NCBI GenBank assembly: GCA_000818945.1
Contig: KN805433.1
Coordinates: forward strand, 87,824-151,823
DNA from: Schizochytrium sp. CCTCC M209059
Taxonomy: Eukaryota; Sar; Bigyra; Thraustochytrida; Thraustochytriidae
Direction of reading: 5' to 3'
DNA length: 64,000 nt
Below the pieces are notes generated by a model. It did no database searches. It was not told the DNA's origin and saw only the letters and a list, made by a program, of their open reading frames with translations. The first letter of the stretch is position 1. Each line of letters starts with the position of its first letter. Positions 9,853-19,472 of the stretch are shown one piece after another. The position numbers and the translations under genes are program-made.

Positions 9853-11577
9853 ATGGAGATCGACGAGGCCGCGGCCGAGAGCGGGCAGGCGCAGGCAGAG
9901 GTTCCGGTCGAGGCGCGACGCGGCGCAGCGACACGAACGCAGGCAGAGGCGCAGGCTCAGAAGCCTGGTCTGGGCTCCGACGGCCACGGCGACAGCAAGA
10001 GAAATGGCGGACACGGCGACAACGAGGCCGACGACGACGGCGACGTGGCCTTTGCGAAGCCCCCTGCGAGCGAAGATGAGGTCGACGAGGAGAATGAGGA
10101 GGACGTGGAGGGCGAGGATGTCGATATGAAAGATGGTCACTCGAGCCAAGTCGCAACTGGGAGCAACAAGGACGAAGGAGACGAGGACCGAATGTGCCGG
10201 TTCTGCTTTGACGGCGACGACGAGGAAGAGCTTTGCGCCGACGTTTGCGCTTGCAAGGGCGACCAGAGATATGTACACATGGGATGCCTGCGACGTTGGC
10301 AGCGGATGGTTCTGGTCAGTCAGCCAACACATCCTGCGTTTCATCGCGATGACGTGCGGCACCACGTTTGTGGAGTTTGCAAGAGCAATTTCACGTGTCC
10401 GCCACCGAGCAGGCTGGAGCTCATGCAGTCTTTTACTGGCGCGGAGATTGCCGCACTCATTGGGGAAGGGCGCTTTATTGCAGCGCGAAACATGTTTTCG
10501 GAGATGCTCGAAAAAGAAATTGCCGAGTCCCCGATGATGAGCGTGATGTCAGCGCACATGCACTGGATTCGCGGGGCGTACCTGATCACCAATGTGGAGG
10601 AGGACACGCCTCGCATCGAGCTTGAGGTGGAAAGTAACACGGAGCTGCGTATGGTGCAGCAAATTGTGACTCGCGCAGCTCGCGGGGGAGGGAGAAGATT
10701 TGAGCTTGGCGGACGTGCGTATGCTCTGGCTGGCGAAGGCGCTCTTGCGGATGTCCCTGAAGATGCTCGGGTGTCTGCACTCGCGAGCGTCGAGGCGCCG
10801 TGTTCCCTGGTCTTTGAGGGCGAGAGCAGCACTGCTCACGACACAATTCAGGCTGTGAATTTGACGCGACCTGTTCCTGCACCGCTGCCAGACCGTCTGG
10901 CAGCGACGGTGGCTGCTGCCCGTGTCCAGGCGCAGCGCAGATGTGCCTCGGCTGCCGATGTTGCGGTGGTGTGCTATTCCGGCGGGCCTTGTGAAGAAAA
11001 TGTCTTGAGCACGTGCATTATCTTTGGAGGCGAGGGCGGGTACTCTGTGGACTCGTCTGGATCCCTAGTGGAAGCCCTGGTTGTTGCAGGCGAGCGCGCC
11101 AACCCGGAAACGGCTGTGCAGGGTCTCGTGACGGGTCAGCTCGTCGAGTTGCACAGCCTGACCAAGGCTATGCGTCACAATGGGAGTCGGGGCGTTCTCG
11201 CGAGGTTCGACCAAGATGCAGGTCGGTGGACTGTGCAGCTTGTGGGCGGCGCAGTGATCCGCGCCCGGCCCGAGAATGTGCGCGGGCTCTCCGCGGGCGA
11301 GAAGGGTCGAGTGCTTTCCTTTTTTGGTTATGCTGGCTGGAGTCGGGCACAGCTCTTGGGCGAGATTGCGCGCGGTCATTGGGGACTATGCAGTTCCAGT
11401 CTGCAGGACGTGTGTTGCGCACCGGATGCATGTCGCGAGGGACTCGAGTCGAGACTCGTGTATGCTCCAGAATCGGAGATGACGGACGATTACGTCAAGA
11501 GCCAATTGCGTGAGATGGAGAACTTGCGCCAGGAAGCTCAACAAGCATCGATGCATGCGCGCGGAGGGGACAGCTGA
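9853..11577 (+). CDS. RING-CH (RINGv) zinc-finger protein, probable E3 ubiquitin ligase
   Basis: 574 residues from ATG 9853, chosen over an upstream in-frame Met at 9754 because conserved composition begins with MEIDEAA. The N-terminal ~110 residues are low-complexity and acidic. A RING-CH finger spans about residues 115-176 with the full C4HC3 pattern: CRFC, then CAC, seven residues, HMGC, and finally CGVC. This class recruits E2 enzymes and marks MARCH-type E3 ligases. Unlike most MARCH proteins, no transmembrane segments follow. The C-terminal half has no recognised domain apart from a segment with GSRGVLARFD...GRWTVQL, a short beta-rich motif seen near zinc-finger proteins in algae and protists. 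A soluble ubiquitin ligase is the best reading; the substrate is unknown. Confidence 0.8.
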   Translation: MEIDEAAAESGQAQAEVPVEARRGAATRTQAEAQAQKPGLGSDGHGDSKRNGGHGDNEADDDGDVAFAKPPASEDEVDEENEEDVEGEDVDMKDGHSSQVATGSNKDEGDEDRMCRFCFDGDDEEELCADVCACKGDQRYVHMGCLRRWQRMVLVSQPTHPAFHRDDVRHHVCGVCKSNFTCPPPSRLELMQSFTGAEIAALIGEGRFIAARNMFSEMLEKEIAESPMMSVMSAHMHWIRGAYLITNVEEDTPRIELEVESNTELRMVQQIVTRAARGGGRRFELGGRAYALAGEGALADVPEDARVSALASVEAPCSLVFEGESSTAHDTIQAVNLTRPVPAPLPDRLAATVAAARVQAQRRCASAADVAVVCYSGGPCEENVLSTCIIFGGEGGYSVDSSGSLVEALVVAGERANPETAVQGLVTGQLVELHSLTKAMRHNGSRGVLARFDQDAGRWTVQLVGGAVIRARPENVRGLSAGEKGRVLSFFGYAGWSRAQLLGEIARGHWGLCSSSLQDVCCAPDACREGLESRLVYAPESEMTDDYVKSQLREMENLRQEAQQASMHARGGDS

Positions 11578-12546
11578 GCTAAGTTGTATGCTTGGCATCA
11601 TCATACCGGGGAGCAGGCGTCTTTTATCTCCATGCAAAAGGAAGAGAAGCTGAGTCGTTTGTATACCTTTATTATCATCATTTTCAGCGATTTGTACAAA
11701 AGGATACACGCGCGAATTTGAAGAAGAACTTTATCTCTTCTTTTGCGAATCTAGGCCCTTTTGTAGAGACAGCATTTGGCTGGGTGGTAAAACGAATGTG
11801 AGGGAGCGGTCGCATGATCTTTCCACAGTATTTCGGCGCTTCTGCAAAGCACTGACATTTTTTCAAAAGTCAAGTGTGCAGGCCATGTGGTTGGCTAGTC
11901 TTGTCTTGGGACCAAATGATTTAAAGCGCAATCGATGCATGCAATATAAGAATAAAAAAGAGAAGTTTCTTTCAAATGTATGTAGGTGAGTATGTGCGGG
12001 TTACACCATTTAGCAAGCATTTGCGTAGGAGCGCCAGCGTTCCAAACGGAGGCGCGTCAACGTCATGCATTGCGTCATATGCGTGAGAGGCTTGTTTTTG
12101 TTGTTTTTGTTCGTGGTTAATTTTGTGTTTTCCTCTGCAGCGCGACGAGGTGCGTTTTATTGGGCTTGGTGAATCGGTCCGATGTGAAGTGGTGTACATA
12201 GGCTGTGGAACGAGCGGCCGTTTTGTTGGTTGGAGTGGAAATTCAAAAAAAAAAGGGAAGGAGAAGTTGGAGAAAAAGAAGATNNNNNNNNNNNNNNNNN
12301 NNNNNNNNNNNNNNNNNNNNNNNNNNNNNNNNNNNNNNNNNNNNNNNNNNNNNNNNNNNNNNNNNNNNNNNNNNNNNNNNNNNNNNNNNNNNNNNNNNNN
12401 CGGGAGGGGGGGGGGGGGGGAGAGAGAATGTGTAAAGAAGAGAAGAGACGAGCAGAGACGAGCAGAGACGAGGAGAAGAATGGCAATCACGTGCGTCAAG
12501 AAGTATCGAGGAGGATTCCCGCAAAGTACGTTTGCACCTTTCCCCC
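11578..12546. other. Intergenic region with assembly gap
   Basis: Between the convergent RING-CH gene and the polyQ-protein gene. It holds AT-rich sequence, a 117-base gap (12284-12400), a long G run just after the gap and a short GAGCAGAGAC-type repeat (12440-12475). No gene recognised. Confidence 0.6.
12284..12400. other. Assembly gap (117 N)
   Basis: Run of N. The right side begins with a G homopolymer of more than ten bases, a likely reason for assembly failure. Any open frame spanning it is artefactual. Confidence 0.99.
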
Positions 12547-13332
12547 TTAGTTGACGAAATGGTGCAAGCGTTCGGACATGCCATACGCACGGCGATCGAC
12601 AGTTCGAAGGTATTCAGCAAGCCCCGTGCCCGAGAAGTCACGGCGACAAGCGAAGCAGCGCTGGTCCTGCAGGTTTTCGGCCTTTTGGTTGCGCAATTCG
12701 GTGAGCTGACCCGTTCGAATATTAAAGGCCACACGCTGGCACATGTCAAGCGCAGGTTGGACCGTTTCCTCGGAACCAGCGTCTGAGTCAGCCTCGGCCA
12801 TGACCATTTCGGTTGGGCCGCGAGGAGACCCGCTGGGCACCGTGAGGGAGTTGTTGGAACTCCCACCCTCGGACTCGTTGTCAACATCCATAGAGTTGGG
12901 CATGTCGCCACGATGCGCCGCCTTGAGTGCGAGCTTGCACAGCTGATAGCGCTCGACGACGCGGGAGTTGTCGCGCGTAGCTTCGGTCATGCGGATTTTT
13001 GCGTCGAGTTCGGCAAGAGCAGCCCGCATGTCAGCTTGCGACTCGTAGGTGCGCGAGCACACGGCGCAGCAGGAGCTGACGCTCGCATCGTCGTGCTGAT
13101 CGGCGAGCAGTTGGATGGCGCCAGCGAAGATGCTAATGTCGCGCTCCATGTTCGTTTTGATGTCTTGGATCGTTTTGTACTGGTCATGGGCATTGTCGGG
13201 GTCGCCATGCTGTTCGAGCAGCTCCTTGAGCTCCGGGTTGCCGTCCACGAGCGTGCTCAGGTGCGCCTTGACCAGGCCTCCACGGTCGGTCCGCGCCTGT
13301 TGGTGCTGTTGTTGGTGCAGTTGTTGTTGTTG

Positions 13333-13363
<31 letters not shown>

Positions 13364-13485
13364 TGCAGAAGCGCCTGCAGCTCCTGCTCTTTGTGCGCGC
13401 GCGCCATCTCCATCTGACTCCCGTGCTCCAGCAGGGTGCCGGCGTCCATCGCCGAGCACAGCGGCTGGCCCGAGGGAGGCGCCAT
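12547..13485 (-). CDS. PolyQ protein with two CxxC pairs, function unknown
   Basis: 312 residues. The N-terminus is followed by a run of about 15 Gln (encoded at about 13320-13370 by mixed CAG/CAA codons), then a His/Gln-rich patch and a mostly helical region. Two Cys pairs stand out: CCAVC near the middle and CFACRRDF close to the C-terminus. Each is followed by a segment with similar helical character (ADMRAALAELDAKI and LAEYLRTVDRRAYG). This suggests two copies of a small zinc-binding module separated by an acidic, Ser-rich disordered segment. I do not recognise a named family. A nuclear or regulatory role would be a guess. The gene converges with the RING-CH gene across the gap. Confidence 0.65.
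13320..13370 (-). repeat. CAG/CAA trinucleotide tract encoding polyQ
   Basis: TTG and CTG triplets on the plus strand; CAA/CAG codons in the minus-strand gene. Confidence 0.9.
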
Positions 13486-15201
13486 GCTCTGGCCCCGCTC
13501 CTCTGTCCCTGTCTTTTATCTGTTTGTCTGTCTGTCTGTCTCCGTCCTTTGTTTGCCTGCCTGCCTTCCTGTCTCTTCCGAGTACGTATGGCCTCTCGCT
13601 GCTCCCGCTTTCGCTTCCGCTTCTGCTCCTCGCCCGCCTTCGCGTGCGTGCGTGCGTGCGCAGGCGCGGGCGGCTTTCGCGCCGCGCTCCGCCGCGCTCT
13701 GCCGCTCTCGCCCGCGCGCGTACCCGCGTGCCTGCCTGCCTGCGAGCCTGCGTGCGCAAGCGCGGGCGGCTTTCGCGCCGCGCTCTCGCCGCGCAATCTA
13801 TTGCGTGGCCGCCTCCCGCGAGCGTGACGTTCGTGCGTGCGCGCCTCTCGCGCTCGTGCTGCTCCTCCTCGCCCTCTCTCTCCGCTCGGCCGCTCCGTGG
13901 GCGCCGTGCGCGGCAGGGCGCGGGCAGGGCGCGGGCGCGAGGGCCGGCGCGCGGCGAGGCGAGGCGAGGCGCGAGGGCGCGAGGGTCTGCCTGCGAGGGC
14001 GAGGCGAGGCGAGGCGACTCCGGCTCCGCTGCGACGAGGGCTGCCTGGTGCGGCTGCTGCGCGAAGCTGGAGCGCGGCGCGCGGGGAGGAAGTTTGAAAT
14101 CCCGCCTCGCGACCGACGAGTCGCGCGGCAGCGCGACGCGCGGGGGCGGGGACGCGCGGCAGTGCGGACGCGCGGGGGCGCTCTGCGCTGCGCTGCGCGG
14201 GTCTGCGCGGCGGGCGGTCCGGGGGCAGAAAGCGGGCGGGACGGGAGGGAACGCGATGCCCTGCGATGAGAATCCGAACTGCTGCTCGGTCTGCGGCGCG
14301 CTGGCGCGCGGGCCGGGCCGTCGCGACGGCGCGCGTCTACGCCGGTGCTGCGCTCTCCTCTGCGCGTAGCGGGGCTCGCTGGCTGGCTGGCTGGCTGGCG
14401 CGCTCGCTCGCTCGCTCGCGCGTTTGCGGTTTCGTCCGCGCGGCTCCTCGTTTCCTGGTCTGCCTGCTCTCGCTCTTGCGTGTCGCCGGCGAGGCCGAAG
14501 CGGTCTGGGAGACGCAGTTGCGAGGCCCACGCAACTCCACTTGCGTCGCGCCGCGCAACACGAGTATAGCGCCGCCGCAAGGGCTCCATCTGGCCGCCGA
14601 CGTACAAGTCGGGTTTCGGGCCTGCAAGTGGGTTATAGCCAAGCGGCCGGGAGACATACAGACACAGACAGGCAGACAGACACTGACAGACAGACAGACA
14701 GACGTGCTGGAGGCGAGGTTATACCGCTACTGGGGATGGGTGAGACTGGGCTGTCGAGGATACCCCGACGGGACTGCGGGGCGTATCAGGAGGAAGGCCG
14801 CTCTGAGAGCCGCGCTCGAGCGCGTCACTGCGGAGGAGTATGAGTGTCGAGCTGTACTAGTAAGGTGCCAGTGACGGAGCATCATCGAGGTTGATCCCAG
14901 TGGACGCTGAGGCGGATGTACTTGGGATGCAAAGGCGATTCCGCCAACTCGACAGACGACACAAGAGATCATAGAGGAATCCTTGGGCCCACATCGTCCC
15001 CTACTCGCCACTGGCCATAGTGGGTTGATCCCAACCTAGAAGTTCTTCAGTGGGTATCGTAAATTTAAATTATCCCGGTTTCTCCGATATCGCTCTTGTT
15101 AACCCGGCAGAGACTCGCGAAGGGTTCAACTCGACGCCCTCGTCCCTAGGTCTGTCTGCTCGCAAAACGCAAGTCGCACGTCGCACGTCGCAGCCGCAAC
15201 C
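13486..15201. other. GC-rich, microsatellite-laden intergenic region
   Basis: About 1.7 kb. It contains (CTGT)n near 13525, (GCGT)n near 13650, GGCGA repeats near 13955 and 14000, (GGCT)n then (CGCT)n at 14370-14420, and (CAGA)n at 14658-14702. Long open frames on both strands arise from the high GC and repeats and show no domain. It probably includes the upstream regions of the polyQ gene and of the gene at 15202. Confidence 0.6.
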
Positions 15202-15705
15202 ATGATCCGGACAGCAATCCGACGCGCAGCGCCGCTGCGCTCCAACGTTGTCGCGCAGCGGCAGCTTCATGTGAACGTGCAGACTGCTCGCCGCGCCGCG
15301 GCACTATGCCGCATCCCAGGCCAGTCTCTCCTGCTCCAGCAGCACCAGCTCCAGCAGCGTGCGACGGCCTTGGCCTCTGCTCGATGGTCCGTGGGCGGCA
15401 CGAGAATGCTTTCGGGCTCGCTCTCGGACAATGAGCTCCGCTCGCGCACCAACGATTTTCAGGACGACTTCGCCGAGGCCCGTATGTGCCTTGGCGATGC
15501 CAATGATTCGCTTGAGACGGTCTACTTTGAGGAAGATCTCCAAGACGCACAAGATGCCGTCAAGGCTTGCCTTGCGAGCTATGAAGCGCTCATCAACGAC
15601 CTAAGTCCTGAGCAGGCTGGAGCATTTAAGCGTGAGAACGGGCTCAAGGTTGAACAGCTCAAGGGCGAACTCGACGCTCTCATGCAGAGTTTGCTCGAGG
15701 AGTAA
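15202..15705 (+). CDS. Small probable mitochondrial protein, function unknown
   Basis: 167 residues. The first ~70 residues are rich in Arg, Ala, Gln and Ser with almost no acidic residues (MIRTAIRRAAPLRSN...), typical of a mitochondrial presequence, and end near RMLSGS. The remaining ~95 residues are acidic and predicted helical (DDFAEARMCLGDANDSLETV), with no Cys motif and no membrane segment. It may be a small coiled-coil or assembly factor; I do not recognise a family. The start at 15202 is the first ATG before the Arg-rich presequence. Confidence 0.6.
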   Translation: MIRTAIRRAAPLRSNVVAQRQLHVNVQTARRAAALCRIPGQSLLLQQHQLQQRATALASARWSVGGTRMLSGSLSDNELRSRTNDFQDDFAEARMCLGDANDSLETVYFEEDLQDAQDAVKACLASYEALINDLSPEQAGAFKRENGLKVEQLKGELDALMQSLLEE

Positions 15706-16836
15706 GTGGATATTCTTTTTTTTTTTCTCTTTCAGTATTGCCTTATTCGTGCTCCACTTCCTCCTGGTTACTCGGTATCGATGCTACAGAGCAGCAGCAG
15801 TCAACAAAGAGCATTTTCAAACTCGCTTCGAAGCATTCTACATTCGCGAGCTTTTCGAAATGGAAGAGGCAATTCGTTTTGGGTCCATGCAGACTCTCGG
15901 CAGACTTATTCTTTTGTAGTGGAAAAACAAAACCAAGCGTCGCATGTTCCGGTTAATACAAGGCCTACCATACTCCTTTTCTATCAAAGTTGGTGTCTTC
16001 GTCAACGCATATATCGAAATGAAAAGGACAATGCGATCTTGATCCATGTAGACTCTTGGCAAACATTCTATCCCCTCCCTCTTTTCTTGAAATCATAAAC
16101 TAAGAGACGCGCCATACTCCTTTTTTTACCAATGCTGATGTCTTCCTCAAAATATTTCACTATTCTATATACTCGGTTTTATGCACCCTCTCGCTGAAAC
16201 CGAGTGTTCTTGCTCGCGTGCAAAAGACAAAACAAACACCCCTATGGCAAATGCAAGCCAAATTGCTTACATGTTCTGCCTTCAAAAATAGCAGCCACAT
16301 GCCAAAAACTCAAGTGACACAGCACATCGTCATGACCCACCTTCATCTTGGTGAATTTCGAAGCGAAACACGAGGTAGTACTTGCTAATCTCTCCGCCTG
16401 CGCTGCCAAGGTAAGTCAAGGTAAGTCAAGGTAAGCCAACGCAAACCAAGGTGATACGTCAAGCCAACCGGTCGCCCAAATGCTATTCCTACACTCTACC
16501 GGCAGAGACAGTGAACTCTACACACAAAAAAAAAAAAGCAAAAGAAAAAGGCCGCAAGTTGGCCAACGGTCGCCCGCTCTCTGCGAACAGTCTCTTTTCT
16601 TTTATTGAGCCAGCAGAATCAGAATCGCAACTAGACCTGCTCTCGCGCGGGACGAGGGCCCCGGCGAGCGAGCGCAAGGCGAACACCCCCCGAATCCCTT
16701 CGCCGTCGCCGCCGTTGTCGCCGTTGCCGACTTCGACGCGCGCTACTCGAGGAAAGGCGCGAACGCGAGATCGGGCATCGAGATCGTCGTCACAACGCGG
16801 CACGAAAAACGTTGAGCGCCGCCCGCACGCAAGAGG
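15706..16836. other. Intergenic/5' region with degenerate duplication and splice-donor-like repeats
   Basis: AT-rich for the first 700 bases, including two diverged copies of a ~157-bp unit (about 15856-16012 and 16013-16165). Near 16409-16440 three tandem 10-bp units carry GTAAGT/GTAAGC. A pyrimidine tract ending in CAGCAG follows at 16591-16616, so a 5' UTR intron of the TBCE gene is possible. Confidence 0.5.
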
Positions 16837-19194
16837 ATGGCGGCCAACAGGTTCGAGGTGGGCGACGTCGTTGTCGACGAGGAGGGCTACCGCGGAAGCG
16901 TGCGGTACGTTGGTCCCGTCGCGACGGCGAAAAAGAAGGAGGCAACCTGGATCGGCGTCGAGTGGGCCGACGCCGGCCGTGGCAAGCACGACGGCTCCGT
17001 CAAGGAAAAGACGACCGGCGAGGAGACGCGCTACTTTAGTTGCCCGGAAGGCCAAGGTTCTTTTGTGAAACCGCAATTCCTGCGGGTAGGCGTCGCCTTT
17101 GAGGACGCGCTGATGGCGCGCTACGAGCCCGAGGCGGCCGTTCGCGTTGGCGAAGGCGTCGAAGGTGAGGCCGGACCGCGTCGCCGCAATGGCGAGGCCG
17201 TCGAGATCGAGGCCGTTGGCATGGATCAGATTCGTGGCAAGCAGCAGATCCACAAGCTTCGCGAAGTCTCCCTCTCGTCCTGCGTCGTTGTCTCTGCGGG
17301 TCAGCCTGGCTGGATCAGCGAGCACTGCCCACACATCAAGGAACTCGACCTTGCCGACAATCTCATTGACTCCTGGAAAACAGTAGGTCTTATTGCTTCG
17401 CAGTTGCCCGGTCTCGAGCATCTCTCGCTGGCGCGCAACCGTCTCGCAACAGGTCTCCCGATCAACCCTATTGAGCCGCTCCCGGCGCCTCTTAAGATTC
17501 CCTTTGCCGCGCTCCGCGTGCTCGTACTCAATCGTACGGGCACAACCTTTTCCCAGGTCCAGCGTCTCGACGAGGAAGGCGTCATCCCCGCGCTCGAGGA
17601 GCTCGTGCTGGGCGACAATGATCTCGACACCCTTGATCCGCTCGCAAATGTAAAGTCCGACACCGTCTCGCACCAGCGCGGCTCGTATGCAGAATGGGCC
17701 AAAGAGCAGATCAAACTTGCCGATCGCTCTGGCTTTACACCCGAGTCCTTTGCCAAAGGCTTTGCCAGCCTTCGCAAAATTGACATTTCGCGCAACAAAC
17801 TCGCCACCTGGTCCGAGGTCTGGCGTCTCTCCCGCCTTCCCGCGCTGCGCCACATTAATGTCAGCGACAACCCTATCGACGAGATCTTCTTTGACCTGCC
17901 CGCCATGGCCGCTCTCGCCGATCCCGCCGACGCTGAGCAGCCGAGCGGACCCGCCGTTGAAGCCGGCGATGGAGCATCTGCTCGAAGGAACCCCGGCAAG
18001 GAAAATGAGATGCAGCAGTCGCGTCTCAAGGCTGCCGAAGCCTTTCGCCGCAAGCTCGACGGACTTGAAAGCAACCAGACCGAGGATGCCAACCAAGAAC
18101 AGTCGTGCTGCGGCGCCAATGCTGAGGGTGACTGCGCGGCCGACACGAGTGAGGCGGACTCGCCGTCCAGTCCCAACGGCGGCGGCGAGGCTGAGCACAA
18201 GGCTGACGAAGACGCCGACGCCGAAAAGAAACCCAGCCGTTTCGTAAGCGAGCTCGACATTGTCATGAGCAACGGCATGGTCATTCCTATGCAGGAAAAA
18301 CGCGAGCGCGCGCGTTATACTGAGGCACGCCTCTTCAAGGGCTCTGGCACACAGGGCGGTACGCAGCCCTTTCGCAGTCTTGAGACGCTGCTTCTCTGCA
18401 GGACACGCATCTCCTCGTGGACCAGTGTCGATGCTCTCAACAAATTCCCCGCCATCAAGGAGGCGCGTCTGCAGGGTTCGCCTCTCATTGCTGCAGCAGG
18501 CAACGCCGGTGCTGCTCGTCAAACCGTCATTGCTCGCGTCAAGGGTTTGGTGCGGCTCAACGGGTCCGAGGTTTCGCCTCGTGAACGCTCCGACGCCGAG
18601 CGTCTGTACCTCAAGCGTGTCGCCGCTGCGCTCACCTCACTCTCTGGGCCCGAGCGAGACGCAAAGCTCGCTGAACATCCCCGCTACGACGAACTTGTTG
18701 CAGAGCATGGCGATCCGACCGAGGCGGCGCGTCGCGCAAAGGCGGCTCAGGAAGCGGACGGCTCACTCGCGTCGAACAGCGCCAAGGTCACTATTAGCAG
18801 CTTTGATCCGCGCACCTGCACAGCTCCGCCCGTGACCAAGCGTCTTTTGCTCAGCATGTCAGTCAAGGAGCTCAAGCTTCTTTGCCAGCGTCTCTTTAAG
18901 GTCGACGTGGACCTGCAAAAGCTGTTTTATAGGGAAAAGAGCAAGGACTTTGGACACCCTGTCGCACTCGACGAGGATGGTATGGCTATTGTTGACTTTG
19001 GCGTCAAGGCCGGGGGCGAGATCATTATGGAAGCTCGTGACCCCGAAAAGGAAAAGGCAGATGCGGACAAGCGCGCCGCGCAGGAATCGCAGCGGATGAA
19101 GGATCAGGAAACGCGGGCTGCTCGCGAGGCTGCCATTAAGCGCGAGGAAATTGAGCGCCAAAAGCAGTCACTTCTTTCCTCTTCAACCGATTGA
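16837..19194 (+). CDS. TBCE: Tubulin-folding cofactor E (CAP-Gly, LRR, ubiquitin-like)
   Basis: 785 residues with the complete TBCE architecture. The N-terminal CAP-Gly domain (about residues 5-80) has YRGSVRYVGP, the GKHDGS signature (GKNDGS in most relatives) and GSFVKPQFL. Leucine-rich repeats span about 150-480, interrupted by an acidic, charged low-complexity insert around 350-460. A ubiquitin-like domain (about 640-735, VTISSFDP...LLLSMSVKEL...KLFYREKSK) follows, then a charged C-terminal helix. TBCE binds alpha-tubulin and works with cofactors B, C and D to assemble and disassemble tubulin dimers in the cytosol. The insert in the LRR region and the ~50-residue C-terminal helix are lineage-specific additions. 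Start at 16837 directly precedes the CAP-Gly domain. Confidence 0.92.
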   Translation: MAANRFEVGDVVVDEEGYRGSVRYVGPVATAKKKEATWIGVEWADAGRGKHDGSVKEKTTGEETRYFSCPEGQGSFVKPQFLRVGVAFEDALMARYEPEAAVRVGEGVEGEAGPRRRNGEAVEIEAVGMDQIRGKQQIHKLREVSLSSCVVVSAGQPGWISEHCPHIKELDLADNLIDSWKTVGLIASQLPGLEHLSLARNRLATGLPINPIEPLPAPLKIPFAALRVLVLNRTGTTFSQVQRLDEEGVIPALEELVLGDNDLDTLDPLANVKSDTVSHQRGSYAEWAKEQIKLADRSGFTPESFAKGFASLRKIDISRNKLATWSEVWRLSRLPALRHINVSDNPIDEIFFDLPAMAALADPADAEQPSGPAVEAGDGASARRNPGKENEMQQSRLKAAEAFRRKLDGLESNQTEDANQEQSCCGANAEGDCAADTSEADSPSSPNGGGEAEHKADEDADAEKKPSRFVSELDIVMSNGMVIPMQEKRERARYTEARLFKGSGTQGGTQPFRSLETLLLCRTRISSWTSVDALNKFPAIKEARLQGSPLIAAAGNAGAARQTVIARVKGLVRLNGSEVSPRERSDAERLYLKRVAAALTSLSGPERDAKLAEHPRYDELVAEHGDPTEAARRAKAAQEADGSLASNSAKVTISSFDPRTCTAPPVTKRLLLSMSVKELKLLCQRLFKVDVDLQKLFYREKSKDFGHPVALDEDGMAIVDFGVKAGGEIIMEARDPEKEKADADKRAAQESQRMKDQETRAAREAAIKREEIERQKQSLLSSSTD

Positions 19195-19472
19195 GGCTTT
19201 TTCTGAAGAGAAGGAATGAAAACAGGATAGGCCTACGATCGCAGCGTCTTGACTGATTTTTATTTTAATTTTTTGTAAAAGCGAAGAGGCCTACAACATG
19301 AAAGAGTAAAAACGAAGAAGAAAAAGGTAATTGCTTGGGACGCCTCCTTCCTTACAGTTTCGAATGGTCCTTCCCAAACTCGCTTTCGTCGCGTGCACTA
19401 CCTCTGCGAGGAGCCAATCACGTTAATAGATACACAAATAAGAAACTCTTTTCGATTCACATGTCACTTTTG

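Noticed and set aside
12123..12911. Open frames running through the N gap
   Set aside because: Unknown bases are read as open; no support on either side except the polyQ gene, which ends before the gap.
13184..14607. Several overlapping frames of 200-450 codons on both strands
   Set aside because: Extreme Arg/Ala/Pro composition, microsatellites and no domain; compositional open frames.
16489..18522. 677-codon open frame antisense to TBCE
   Set aside because: TBCE on the plus strand has clear CAP-Gly, LRR and ubiquitin-like domains; the antisense frame is a by-product of GC-rich codon use.
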